Under the pieces are notes generated by a model. The model was not told where the DNA came from. It ran no database searches and was given only the letters and a program-made list of their open reading frames with translations. This document shows, piece after piece, positions 12,074-24,300 of a stretch of 64,000 nucleotides of DNA. Source of the DNA: Ceraceosorus guamensis (Eukaryota > Basidiomycota > Exobasidiomycetes > Ceraceosorales > Ceraceosoraceae); NCBI RefSeq assembly GCF_003144195.1, contig NW_020290024.1, positions 186,001 to 250,000 of the forward strand, read 5' to 3'. Every line of letters begins with the position of its first letter. Position 1 is the first letter of the stretch. A program made the translations under genes and the position numbers.

Positions 12074-15000
12074 TCCGTTGTTCGTGGCATCACCCAACCT
12101 TTTTTTGCTTCCGACAATGAGCAAAACGAGCATGGGAGCTCGTCCTATTTCACGCTTACCACTTCAAGGCTTTGGCTTCACCTTGCTGCGTGTTTTCGTG
12201 ACTTTGCTGACTGCGAGCTGAGGATCCCGCCAATCGCATAGCTACAACAGCATATCGCACGTCTATTCCGTCATACGTGTGGCTGGACCTGCATTCACCA
12301 GTCAAGTTCTCGATCGTCCATGTAACAGCAACAACAATCAAGCCCGACATTCTTGACCCACGCGTGCACACTCGTGACTGTTGCTATGCCGCTACACGTT
12401 TGCGAATGGTCAGGACTTGGTCGTGGCACTGCTGGGTGCATGCAAGAGTCCTGGATCGGGGTGATGATTTGACTCTTTAAATAGCAGCTTGAGACCTGCT
12501 CGACGAGGCGCGGGGGCGGGGCCCACTTATTTCGATCCGGACGGATGCTAGCGACGCGTACGTGTGGCTTGAAGCTGCTGGCTGTACCTACATCGTTCCA
12601 CGCAGGTCGACCGCTGTGCGAATCACGAATCGGTACAAGCTTGTGCCTGCAGCCGCGCGCTCATGAGAGTCGTGAGTGCCCGCAACCAGTCTGCAGCATA
12701 GTCAAGACTCGCACACCTCTTCTGCAAGCGCTTGCGCTCACTTTTGCAAACTGCTCGGAAGTGTTGGCTAGCGGCTTATCCGTCCGATGAACGGCTCTTT
12801 GTGAATAAGGGAGGCCGTGAGCCGAGATGGGACGGGGTGGTCCTGACGCTCTATTCTGACCCGTTCTTCTCATAGTTGCTCGTTCGAAGAAGGGAAGTCA
12901 GATTGGAGGGCATAATTTTGACCTGAACCATTCAAGGAGCACGCCATTTGTGAGGGTGGACTGGATCGCCAAGCATCATGAATGACGAGCACTGTATCAC
13001 TCTGCTATACTTTTACACTGGTGACCACCATGGCACCATGTTGCACCGACGCCCGGCGGAGCTGTCAATCTTTCAGCATCAACTTTCAAGCCGGACTTCA
13101 AGCAGACAGCATATGCCCTGTATACCTGTCCTAGCTCATTTGCGAACGCCTGCGCACGAGCCCGGGAAGCGAGACGACGGATCGATCAATCGTCACGCCG
13201 CGCTGCTGTGGACGCGCAAAAACTGTGGCTTGGTCGTTTGCTGGGCCGGCCGCGCAGCGATGGGCGACGGCACCGTCCTGCAGCTATAGTCTTGAGTCAC
13301 AACACGCTTGAGTCTTGATTTATATATAGAGTCACAGTCCACAGCAGTCATCGATCGATCATCATCATCAGCCTGCTGCTGAGTATAGATGCTTTTCGCT
13401 GGCTGCATGTATGCTGCTCCTGCAACGCGCTTGCCCGTCTCACGCGGCCAGAAGAGCTTCAGCCCGCCGCCGTCAGCATCCGTCATTCGTATCTCAATTG
13501 TGGCGCTCCTCTGCGGAGTAAAGGCGCATTTCGCGGCGCATACATGGGAGTTGTGACCAGCATAGCCCATGCGCGTGCTGTAGCCATGCACTCGAGCTAG
13601 GCAGCTCAGGGTCTCTCTGCATAAATGCAGGTCACTTTGAGTACGGCGGTAGTCTTTCAGTTTGAGTCACAAGTGTAGAAACAGTAGTATACAGTCAGGT
13701 ATACATCACTGTGACTGTACTAGACTACTCGGACTGCCTCGTACCCGCTCAACTTAGCGCAGACGTACACCATTGAAGTGGCTGACTCGCGAGCAGACAA
13801 ACGGTCTTGGCATGCAAACGCACCACACCTCGATCAATTTCCTCAAAGAGGTCAGCTTGTGAAGCACGAATGTGAAGATAGCAACCCCTTTTTGGCGCTG
13901 ACATCGACCCGGCGGACGTTTTTGTTTTTCTTTGGCGAGTCACGAGTGCGCCTGGCGCCTGGCGGCGGCGCAGTGAAATCTGGAATGGATGAATCAAGAA
14001 TGGGCATGCGTGTGTATATAGGCATGTGTGCCGGCAGTTTCCGGTGAAGACACATGATCGAGTCACGATCGACTTTGAGGGCAAAATGAGCGCCTTCGAT
14101 TCTGCTGTAATCACTCAGCGCAGCAAAAGAAGCAGCGCCCTCGTTTCTCGTGCTGCCTTGGTCCTTTCGCATGGTCCTGCCAATACATAGGTGCCGCCAT
14201 GCAGCAGCATGTATCCACTCACACTAAATACCCATGATGTTTCAGCTCGACACTCAGACAGCCTACAACACCGTACAGAGATGAGGTGCGATACAGCAAT
14301 AACGAGTCAGGTGAGTCGTGCAAGTGTGTGAACGCGGCAACCGGTCCCACGCAGTCCTGAGTCCAAAATGGCATTTTGAGGCTCAGAGCAGCCACCTACG
14401 ACGGTGGGATGGCGATGCGTGAAGACTCATCAGCCCCCATTACCGCTCCGCCTTGCTTTCCCGCCTCGATCGTTCCATCGACTTTCGCACGATGTCGTCG
14501 GCGTCATCTCCGATGATGCGGAGCATGCGCGATGAGAGCTGCTGAGGGGGGATGTGCGCGCTTGATGTCGGGAGTCGAGATCGAGTTCATCAAATCGACT
14601 TGCGCTTCCGCCTAGCACCCATGCATAGCTTCTTGCGTCTTGAAGGAGGACTGACAGCGGGGTGGATCAAGACGAGCAGAGCGAAGCCGGAGAGAATGAC
14701 TGCATCATGGACTCGCATTCTGCACGTCCGACGCTCCGCCGATCTCTGCGTGCCAGCATTCACCTATACCAGCTGCTTCTGCATGGTGGTGAAGGGCCGT
14801 GGCGTATGGCATTCAGCCGCTTCAGCCGCCTGCTGCTGGCTATGTAGCTCATGCACGCGCACAAAAAAAAAAAAAAGGTCAGGAACGTCGCACCATGCAA
14901 TTGACATGCATGCATGCAGCAGCAGCAGCAACCAAGAGCTTTGCTGCATGACGTGCCACGGTGAGCTCTCGCATGCCTACTGCATGCATGCCGCGCTTTC

Positions 15001-16071
15001 CCTCGAATAGAACGGATCTCGGCGCGCCGTACGTGGCTTAATTGTGCTCTGGTCGCGGCTGCCCCGCGCGAATCATGGTGTATAGATGTATATTACGGCC
15101 TTAAAGCGCGGACGAGCCTTTGTCCCATCATATGCTGAGCTAGGATGCAGGCGGACGAAAGGCGACCCGGCGAAAGGGCAGGCAGCACCTCGTCGGTCCG
15201 CTTTGCCCCTCTGGGACAAAAGAGATGCGGTCGGCGCTCTGCCAAGCCACACATCCATGACGCGAGACACGCATTGGCCGCGTGTGTATACGCACAACTG
15301 TATGGTACGAAAATGGCATGCCGCAGAACGAGGCAGGTCGTTGTTTAGTCGTGTCCACTCGATCACACTCATCAGCCTTGGCTCGCGACTGGCGCACCGT
15401 CTTGATCACCCGCATCTCTGTCAACCTTCACAACCGCGCCGCTCCTCCACTGCAAGCTAGTCAGTCCACTGTGACTCCTTTGACATAGTTGCAGGCCACG
15501 AGCGAAGAGTCCACCTCGATCACCACGCCCACTCTTTCCCTGGCCCTTTGAAAGCCAGCTCATCGCAGCTGGGTTTCCATTAGCACTGCGCCAGTACTCG
15601 CTCAATCCACGCAACTTCGCCTGGTGTTATCACTGCGGCAGCGACCAGGCGATCGACTGGTCTCTCATTCTTCAGTCGTCGCGGACCTCGAGCCGGTGTT
15701 GACTTGCCGTGTGACTATCATCCGGGAGCAGCATGTCGGACATTGGAGCGCAGGCATGACATCGCACACAACACGATCCACTCGATTGGTTTCTCAGCAG
15801 CGTCCGCTGATTCACGTCCTTGCCTCATAGCATCTATAGCACCCTGTCTGCACAATCGCATCATCAACCACCTTGCAACTAGAACCCGTCCTTGTCAAAG
15901 GTGCGTCGCCCCTCGTTCCGATATCTTGGGCTATCTGTGAAACATCGCGCCGCAAGCGCCTCCTGTTCTCGAGCTCAATCCTCCTTAGGTCAAAATGATG
16001 CTTCATCACCGAGCTTTCGGCTGACCTTTACGCCCCCCTCCATCCTTTTCGTGTGCTACCCCAAATTTGCC
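12074..16071. other. 4.0-kb non-coding region
   Basis: No gene is supported. The stretch contains scattered GTCACGAGT/ACTCGTGAC motifs (for example 13937-13947), TATATATA near 13320, an A14 tract at 14863-14876 and a cluster of TGCATGCA words near 14900-14995. The last several hundred bases are pyrimidine-rich and probably the promoter and leader of the gene at 16072. That gene's frame stays open back to 15892 but without an ATG. Confidence 0.5.
14863..14876. repeat. A14 homopolymer
   Basis: A 14-nt adenine run in non-coding DNA, followed closely by TGCATGCA repeats and a short GCA run. No flanking element can be recognised. Confidence 0.9.
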
Positions 16072-19000
16072 ATGTTGATCACAGACTCGCCGATCTTTGA
16101 GCCCGCGCGGAAGCGCGTGTCGAGGCGCTGGCCTCGGTCACCTTCGAGCCCAGCGAACAGGTCGTCGCCTCGATCTCCGACGGCCTCTTCACCCAAGGAC
16201 TTCTCATCATCTTCCATTTCGCGCGCTAGAGTTGCATCAGAACTTCCGCCTGAAGCGTTTAGAGCGGGTGGCGCATTTGGGACCCAACATCGGCTTGCTC
16301 AATGCGAGGAGGATTTAGTGCTCGACGATCTTTTACCTTCACCTTGCCAACACTTTGCCGCCTACATGCACCTGCACCGCGAAGGTGTCGCGATGACTGC
16401 TGCTTCACATGGTGGAAGCAGGAAAAGCGAAGCCCCTCCTCTTACGGAGCTGCGCAGGGGCTCAGCTCAGACTCTGCGGCTTGATGTTGATGGACTGGAT
16501 CTAGGCGGTGAGCGAGTGGAAAGTAGCAGTGTGGCCTCATCTTCTGGCTACGTCGCGCTCGAAAGCGCTGCTTGGACGCTACCAGCACCCGACTACGAGG
16601 ACACATCTGCATCGACCACCGAATGCGGCGACCGTTCCCCAAATGACCTCAGCCAACCGGCGCCTGCAGGGAGACAATGGAGACACATGTTTGATTGCGA
16701 GGAGCGCCACGATTCGGAAGATACGTTTGCGGCTCACTTGAGGCATGACTGCGTTCACGCTCATCCCATCCACAACGCCGAGACCATCCTCGACGCACAG
16801 ACGCGTGAGCGCTTGCTTGAAGATGGACAGCATGCCGACGGCCTTGGGATAGATGCCGGACCTGGCGCCGGGCTTGTTCCCTCCATCAGCCAGCGAGCGT
16901 GGCAGTCGTCCCCAGCGGATCACGAACAAGTGTTGGGAGGCTTTGCGAGCTTGGGCTTACCGATGGGAGTAGCTCGCTCAGTGACCAGCACCAAAGGTTC
17001 CTCTATGCAAGGTGCTTCGTCAGCTTCTAGCACGCCTGCGTTGGAAGCGCAAGCCTTCACAAGCAGCGCACCGCGATGCGCCACGCTCATCCCTTCGAGA
17101 TACGATGCCAGTGAAACTCTGGACCTCTTGACGATAGAGGAGATGGGCCAGCACAGCATCAATATCGGCAGCGCCTCCGATTGGATCGGCACCCGAATGA
17201 GCAGCTCAGCGACACAATCGAAAGGCTGGTCAGTTGCACGAGCCACCACAAGGGCGCGCAAGTGGATAGTCGCTCCGCTGGGTACGGACGATGATGCAAG
17301 CCAACAGCTGCGAGCTTCTCGAGCATTCGTCGTCTCCGACCACGTTCCTGGCTCTCGCGCAGAACACTTCCTCGGCAGTCAAAGTTCGGGATCGGCCTTT
17401 CAAGCCACCCCTACGGCGCCTCCGATCTTCGAGCTTCGTCCTTTGCGTCCGATGGCCTCGCCCTTCGCGGCTCTTTCAGGGCACACCACTATTCTTGCGG
17501 GTCCTTCGGTATATCGAAGTCTCCTAACAGACCGAGGACTGTTAGCAGGGCACACTCGGAAGCCTCTCACCTCGTCGACCCTCGCCGAGCGACGCCTAGC
17601 CTCTATCAGACACGACCCGCTCCCTTTCGTCGAAGCCAGGCGACCATCACTCGGTAAAAGCTTTTCGACAGAAGCGTTACCTCTGGGAGCCACGTCGCAT
17701 GCAGCGACCCCTACGCCACAGGTTGAGGGCGCGGTTAGCCCCACACGCCACAGCACACCAGCTAGTGCTTTCGCTCCAGTGGACTCGCTCGATCATCATA
17801 GCTCAGAGGGCTACCCGCCTTCGAAGGACATGACTGCTCGTTTCTCCAACTACAACTTTGGTGTCGCGCAGCCGTCTGCTGGTGCTGCGTCGATCACGCG
17901 CAGTGACACGCTCATGCCACCAAACTTCGATGATCTCCATGAGTACTCGCCCCGGACCTCCTTGACGTACTCGTCAGCAGAAGCTCGCAATGCCCTGATC
18001 CAACATCCTGTGAGCACACCTATGAATGTGCATGCTGCGGAGCGCAAGTCCCGCGGCGCCGACAAGCGACTCGCCGACTGGTTCAGGAAACGACGACTCC
18101 CCGGATCTGGCTCGTCGCCCGCGGGTTACAGTGGTGCACCTTCAGTGAACGAGATGGATACCGAGTCCTCGAGTCTCACAAAGGATTCGGGGCTCCTTTC
18201 AGCATCAATCTCTTCAGATTCTGGCACACCTCTCGATGCGACGCGGATAAGCAGCGAAGCACCACGCATACCCACGGGTTCTTCTGCGAGATCGATGGCA
18301 GCTCCTCCCTCGAAGCGAAACGAGCCCATTCAGCAGGACTTTGATTTTATTGGCAGCGATGACAAATTTGCACGAGACTTGAAGAAGCATCATGCTTACA
18401 TGCGAGGGGAGCCTCTACGCAAGGCGCTGACGACCCAGCAGTCGGACAACGATTCTGGCTACGCGGCGATGACCGGCGTGCAGGCTGGAAGAGACAACCT
18501 GCACAGGGTCCGCAGCACATCTGAAGACGTCGCGCTCAGGAATCCCTCTGTCAAAGCTCCATTACGAGGCTCGCCGCTCAATGCATCATCAAGCAAAGCT
18601 ACAACCCTGACCACGGAAGGTGCTGGTACAGCGGACACAATGGGTCCGAGTCACAGCCGGCACAAAACACTCAGGCGACCTCGCTCGATCGCTTCGGGGA
18701 TGATCAGCCGGACTGCAAAGTCTACACCTACATCTGAAGACTTCTCGCTGCTTGCTGAAGTGCTCGCGCAAGAATCAGCCTCGTCCAGAAGCCCAACATC
18801 AGAGGCGCAGTACTCTTCGAACGATCCCTTCGCGTCAGGAGATAATGGATTCGTCGCTTCGAGCTGGGCGCTGAATAACGCATTGCTAGGAACTGACGCG
18901 GATGCATCTCAAGCAGCCTCTTTGATCATGATCATACCCTTATTCTCCGCGATCGACGCAGAAAAGCAGACTGCACGTCCTAGAAGGTATCTGCGAATTG

Positions 19001-19605
19001 CTTACGTATCCTTCGATGCGAGTATGCTAGGTGCGAGCCCTGTCAATGCCTTCTCCTCTTCACAACGCGAACCTCGCGATGCATCTACACCACCTCTGCA
19101 ACTTCCTGCCGCTAGCTTGGGCTCGGACTCGCACCATCCCGCGTGGTATCGCAAGCTGGCATCTGCACTTGGCCATCACGCCTCAGAGCACGTCTCCATG
19201 AGCGAGAAGGACTGTGCCAGCACCGCCGAATGGTCGTCTCCGGAGAAAGCCAAACCTGCGAATCTGCAGCCTCGACGTCGTTCACCTACCGTTGGCCCCT
19301 TCCGCGTTACGGCGCTCGTCTTGCCAGGCTCGGATGATGCCTTTGGAAAGGAGCTCGTGCCTGACTTGCCGGAGCCTTTCACCTTTCCGCTCGTACTTGC
19401 GCTCTGCGATGCTCGACGCAGTGTCGAATTTGTTCCCGAGGGTTGGGCCACTCTTGGTCTGACCAAGGGACCGATTCCTGGAGGCTGCGAAGGCAGCGCA
19501 GATGATTTGGTGGGCGCCAACGAAGGTCGATACGAACAGCCAGAAGCGCTGGAGCGTATCGCAGACCTCGTCATCGCCGGCTGCGCTGCCATCATGGACC
19601 TCTGA
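16072..19605 (+). CDS. Large disordered Ser-rich protein, unknown function
   Basis: A single uninterrupted frame of 1177 aa from the first in-frame ATG (MLITDSPIFEP). Most of it is low-complexity Ser/Ala/Pro/Arg with basic phosphosite-like patches such as LRRGSAQ, ARRPSLGK and RRPRSIAS. A charged island, RLADWFRKRRLPG, lies near residue 670, and a conserved-looking acidic/basic stretch, QQDFDFIGSDDKFARDLKKH, near residue 755. The last 220 residues look folded: LIMIIPLFSAIDAEK, RRYLRIAYVSFDA, FRVTALVLPGSDDAFGKEL and FTFPLVLALCDARRSVEFV resemble alternating beta strands. I do not recognise the family. The codon pattern and length make it a real gene. A 5' non-coding exon is possible. Confidence 0.75.
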   Translation: MLITDSPIFEPARKRVSRRWPRSPSSPANRSSPRSPTASSPKDFSSSSISRARVASELPPEAFRAGGAFGTQHRLAQCEEDLVLDDLLPSPCQHFAAYMHLHREGVAMTAASHGGSRKSEAPPLTELRRGSAQTLRLDVDGLDLGGERVESSSVASSSGYVALESAAWTLPAPDYEDTSASTTECGDRSPNDLSQPAPAGRQWRHMFDCEERHDSEDTFAAHLRHDCVHAHPIHNAETILDAQTRERLLEDGQHADGLGIDAGPGAGLVPSISQRAWQSSPADHEQVLGGFASLGLPMGVARSVTSTKGSSMQGASSASSTPALEAQAFTSSAPRCATLIPSRYDASETLDLLTIEEMGQHSINIGSASDWIGTRMSSSATQSKGWSVARATTRARKWIVAPLGTDDDASQQLRASRAFVVSDHVPGSRAEHFLGSQSSGSAFQATPTAPPIFELRPLRPMASPFAALSGHTTILAGPSVYRSLLTDRGLLAGHTRKPLTSSTLAERRLASIRHDPLPFVEARRPSLGKSFSTEALPLGATSHAATPTPQVEGAVSPTRHSTPASAFAPVDSLDHHSSEGYPPSKDMTARFSNYNFGVAQPSAGAASITRSDTLMPPNFDDLHEYSPRTSLTYSSAEARNALIQHPVSTPMNVHAAERKSRGADKRLADWFRKRRLPGSGSSPAGYSGAPSVNEMDTESSSLTKDSGLLSASISSDSGTPLDATRISSEAPRIPTGSSARSMAAPPSKRNEPIQQDFDFIGSDDKFARDLKKHHAYMRGEPLRKALTTQQSDNDSGYAAMTGVQAGRDNLHRVRSTSEDVALRNPSVKAPLRGSPLNASSSKATTLTTEGAGTADTMGPSHSRHKTLRRPRSIASGMISRTAKSTPTSEDFSLLAEVLAQESASSRSPTSEAQYSSNDPFASGDNGFVASSWALNNALLGTDADASQAASLIMIIPLFSAIDAEKQTARPRRYLRIAYVSFDASMLGASPVNAFSSSQREPRDASTPPLQLPAASLGSDSHHPAWYRKLASALGHHASEHVSMSEKDCASTAEWSSPEKAKPANLQPRRRSPTVGPFRVTALVLPGSDDAFGKELVPDLPEPFTFPLVLALCDARRSVEFVPEGWATLGLTKGPIPGGCEGSADDLVGANEGRYEQPEALERIADLVIAGCAAIMDL

Positions 19606-20189
19606 TACGTGAATCATGTTCAACGCGATGGCCTCGACGAGGCAGCAGTACCCAAGAACTCGCGGCATGTTCCGCGTCCCAATACGTCCGCTAATGTGAG
19701 GTACACATCGCAGCCCGCCGAGCCCGCGACATCTTTACGCATTCTACTTAGCTGTCCCTTCCATCTTGTATAATCATATTGCAATCTGCGAGACACCACC
19801 GTCATCCCAATTGAATCCCTAATCTGCTGCCATCCGCTGGTTCTTCGGTTTCGTCGACTCGTGTCACGCGTTTTCGGGCAGCTGTCAGTGACATTTCCAT
19901 GCGTCGAGCGCTGCATCTTCATCAGTCGTTGCAAGCGAGGTACATCAGTCGCCGATACCTTTGGCCCGCGTGCTCTTCGAACCTCTCCGCAGATCGCTGT
20001 GCGCATGCTCTTCGTCACAGGTGACTTTTACTGTGACTTACCCACTCCCACACATCGCTACGTGTCCGCCCGAAAGTGCCTTTGTCGCGCTTTCGCAAGG
20101 CCATGATGACTTCTGAGTACGAGGTGGCATTCACAATTGAGAGGTGGTGTGAAAGTCGACAGGCTTTGAGCGCGAGCACCAGGCCAGAC
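19606..20189. other. Convergent intergenic gap
   Basis: This gap lies between the 3' ends of the 1177-aa protein gene and MIA40. It is 584 bp with no gene or clear repeat, and presumably holds the two 3' UTRs. Confidence 0.5.
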
Positions 20190-20391
20190 TTATGCCGTAG
20201 CCGAAGCTGCCTCGGGCGTTCCGGAGTCATCGTCTAGGGCCGCACCCGCACCCGCACCCGTAGCCCCGCTCGCTTCCTGCGCCTCATCCCACTCTTCATC
20301 CTTCAACTCTTCAGCATACACCTCTGGATGTTCGAGGAAGCAAGCTTGCATCTCGATGAACGACCTGATCACGCCGAACCGAGAAAGAGAG

Positions 20392-20466
<75 letters not shown>

Positions 20467-21340
20467 AATCGTCTGTGAGCGTGCGACCGACGCTTCTTGA
20501 AGCGCACGCGGGCAACACTCACTCGATGCAGTCTTTGCCTTTCGGTTCTGTCTCGGAGAAGACGAAGCACGAGAACGACTTTTTGAACTGGAGATATGCG
20601 ACACCTCAATGTCAGCCACCGAATCTCAGGAATGAGTATGACATCGTGCGTGACTCACCTGCTCTCCGCACGGTCCATAAGCCATGCCTCCTAAGCAGGG
20701 ACAGTCCCAATTCAGCTTGCCCGTGACCGGATCGAAAGCTCCTTCCTGACCCGATTCTTCAGCCGCCTCCTCTTCCAGATTGGCAAAGTTGGCTGTGAGC
20801 GGAATGGCATGCGTTCCGTCAATTGCGTGCTCTTGTAAAGTGACAGAAGCGGAGCTGCTGACTCTGTTGTAGACGAACGGTGCGGTGCGGTCCGAGCACC
20901 GCTAACTCACCACTGTGGCTCTCGGCGGAGTTTTCGACGTCGTGTTCTTGCTCAATATCCTCCTGCCTTTCCCGGGTCCTGATGAGCTCGATCGGTCCAC
21001 CCTTGTGCGCCTTGATCCTGTCCGAGTAACTCGCTCTCTTGGCAGCCAACGGAGCCGTGTTAGGCAAGGAATCCGAGTCTAAAGAGAGCGCGTTGGAATG
21101 AGTGGAGGAGAGATGGAGATTGTATCCATACAGGCTAGCGCCCATCCCAGCTAGACCCGCTGCCCATGCCAGACGGTGGCGAGTGCCCGCAGTGGCAAAG
21201 GAGTGGCTGGATTGTGCGTGTGCTGTACTAGATGATGCGAATGAGGCCCTGCTTGATGAGCTGCATTGCCACCGGGGACACCTGGCTTGCGGTCTAGCCA
21301 GACCGCGCAGAGCTCCAGCGCTCGTCCGCTGTGAGAACAT
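20190..21340 (-). CDS. Mitochondrial intermembrane space import and assembly protein Mia40
   Basis: Four exons (21340-20911, 20861-20659, 20587-20523, 20364-20190) give 290 aa in frame. The N-terminus ([13 protein letters not shown]) is rich in Arg/Ser like a mitochondrial presequence, followed by a short membrane segment ([15 protein letters not shown]) that would anchor it in the inner membrane. The catalytic core has the redox CPC motif (NWDCPCLGG) and two CX9C helices: [15 protein letters not shown] and [15 protein letters not shown]. The protein oxidises and traps small Cys-rich proteins in the intermembrane space with Erv1. The tail is Ala/Gly/Asp-rich. The second intron follows GPCGEQ, and the third carries a 73-nt T tract on the sense strand. 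A start further upstream is not excluded, but MFSQ fits the family. Confidence 0.93.
20392..20464. repeat. 73-nt poly(A)/poly(T) tract in the last MIA40 intron
   Basis: Seventy-three uninterrupted A on the + strand, which is T73 on the MIA40 sense strand. The tract ends about 27 nt before the acceptor of the 158-nt intron 20522-20365, with CTCTCTTTCTC between. It lies where a polypyrimidine tract would be. Its true length is uncertain because homopolymers are hard to sequence. Confidence 0.9.
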
Positions 21341-24300
21341 GTCGCTAGCAGTGACCAAGACTTTGAATCGTGTGAGTAGGAGAAGGGCCAGCCTAGAGTG
21401 TCGATGACGTAGACTAATGAAGAAGGCAGGCGTCGAGGGTGAAGGCCCAATAGCATCTTACCAACGCCGTGTGGGCGGTATTGCCATCCAAAGGGTCTCG
21501 CCTCGTCCGGACCTGACCTCACGCACGCCTGCTCTCAGTTCCGAATCACCAATCAAATCGTGAATCATGCACGCAGAAAACTCCAGAAGCTCAAGTCACG
21601 TGTTACTTGTTCGGCCGTAACAGCAAGCCGCCGGCGCAGCAGTTTGAGTCGATTGAATCCAGCTGAATCGCAGTCGTGAGTGTCAGAGTCGGGTTTTTTG
21701 GCCTGCGTTGCATCCAATTCAGACTCACCACTCGTGACCACAGAGGTCAAACCTGCTGCCACGTAATCCGGGTTGTTTATATTTCAGATCTTGATGCAGA
21801 TCAATCAAATGAAGAATCGTGAAGGCTTGCAACAAGTTCAAATACAGTCGCGAGTTCCAACGTTGTACGCATGATGGTCAATCAGTTGAGCTCCAAGCTT
21901 TGGGTTCATGCAGCTCGAGCAACCGACGAGGCGCAGAGTCGTCAAAGCATGACAGAACGCCGAGCTCTAAACTTCGGATGACCCAAAGTCCGACAGACAC
22001 GCACTAAAGATTCGGAGTTGCACTTGTGACTGCATTCACAGTCACGATTGGGCGTGGCGTTATTTCCTATCGATGGCTGCACTCTACCACATTTGCTGGA
22101 TGGATGGCCATCTTTGCTCACTTTCGCAGGCCGACTATCACCATCAAGCCAGGCCCGCGCGGCACGTCAGCACGAATCAGGAGCAGCAATCGGTCACACG
22201 CACGGCACAACGCCTCACCACGACCGATCACTTTACCGCGAGCCTGAGAGCGCGCGACTAGCACGGTGCGCATGCTCACCAACATACATGACATCCACAA
22301 TTAATCTGTTCCCAAGTTCCGGCTGAACGTCACGTCACGCAGCAATCGGAAATGTCGGCGGCCAATCGAATGCGGAGATGAGGTAAGCATGGCGATATCT
22401 GGAAGGATGGAACGTTGAGTAGAATCACGAACCAGACGCTTCTGAGAATGCTGCGACGACCAGGTCGAGAAAAGCTTTGGAGCCCCACTTGGCTCCCTCT
22501 TCGCCTTTCAATTGCTCTCTTGCATTTCATGCTCACTTGATTGCTCTGTCGGAAGTACAGTCCGCGTGAACGACGTTACAAAGGGAGGGTCGTGTCAGGC
22601 ACACAGCGGAAATCTCGTTGCGCTGCTGGACCCTCGGCCTTTCGGCTGCCAGAAATTTGAGGCATGTCTCCTGAGCACAAGGCAGCGCGCCCCTTGACAG
22701 CGCAGACTTCTTTGGCTCGCATGGTCCTTTTTGCAGCATATTCTATTCATACGAGGAAAGGGTTCCATCACATCCGCAAGAAGAGCATTCATGGCTTTCA
22801 TCGATAGAAGCTAGCCGATTGCTGTGCATGGCTCAGATCACGCAGATCCCCGAGAAGATCGACGGAGGAGATGATCGTACGGTGAGGCAGTCACAAGCAA
22901 TAAAGGCGCTCATCAGAGCCAGACATGAGACGCTGGGCGCCTAGCTGCTGGAGGCCAGGGCAGCTGATCACCTAGCTGGGAACCAAACATAGGCCTCAAT
23001 TGGAGTTCGAATCTTCTTTTGTCCGCCATGCAGGCTCTGGGTTTGGGTGCCAATCGACGAGTCGAAGCTTGAAGCTCCGCTGTTTCGCAAGTACTTTAGT
23101 GTCAGCCAGGTTGTACGTATCATGTCGCACATGTCCAGCTGAGCCGAGCGCGTCGCACGTCCGATGATGGCCTCGGCAATGGGAATGGCGTCTGTTGCGG
23201 TGCTTGTATATAGAGACGGAAGGATTGTCAGAGGATGTCGGACATCCGACGCTTGATTATCGCGCTCTTCTGTCAGAAGCAACTGATCGACCTCGAGTGG
23301 CTCCGACTCGCGACTTTGCGCAGACACTGTGATTCAGATTCAACTCTGACCATACATGCAGTTGCGGCGGCTTGCGCGTTCGGTCGCTCGCTCGCTCGCG
23401 GCTCGACCCACGACGAGATCGATGTGTACGCACGCGATGCCGAACCTCATCAATCACGAATGCAAGATTCGGGATTGGATCAGTCCGATGAATCTAAGAA
23501 GAGTCTGATGAGCACCGGAGTTTGGGTGCCGTGACTTTTTCGCTGACGAGAGCAAGTCTTCACGGCTGATGGCTCATCCAGGTCCGCTCCTTCGTCCAGA
23601 CACCGACCGGCCTGCAGCGAGGGATGACAATCGTGAATCGAATATTTTGCAAGGGGTAAGAGTCTGCGCTGCCCCGCATCTCGAGATCGACGGCGGACTT
23701 TTGCAGATCTCGATCAACAGACCTCGTCGACCCATTTTGCAATTTTGGAGCCCCCAGGCGCAAGGGAGCGCGAAGCTCACATCAAAGGTTTCGCGCAGCA
23801 TGCTCCTTTGTGGTGCTGTGCGGAGAGCGCTGTTTCCCCTCGCAGCCCGTACGTCCTAGCTCCTTGCCCGTGCATTCAACTTCTCTTGAAGCCGTTGCGG
23901 TACACGTACGCGAAACTATACAGCTCCTATGTAAGGGGCTCGTCCCCCCCTTCTTGCATGGCGAACGAAGCAGCTGTTTCGCCATCGATGAGTGCTCTTC
24001 GATCATCGCGGCTAGGGGACTCGCCGTCTTGATCAGAAAAGGTCGCACGCGTCCCAATTCATTTTGTATCGCACAGACAAGGGATCGACACGTATAATGC
24101 AGGCAGTCGTGAGTGGAATTGAGGCCAAGTCGCAACGCGTTAATCATGCATGCACCCTTTCCTGCCTCTCGTCCTGCCCCGGCCCCTCCTTCTTTGCTCA
24201 CTAGCTGATAAAGAATTAGCGCTCGCAATGCTTGATTGTGAACGCTGACTTACACGTCAGGTGCGCGTCAGAGTGTGGGCGGATTGGAAACAAAGATGAT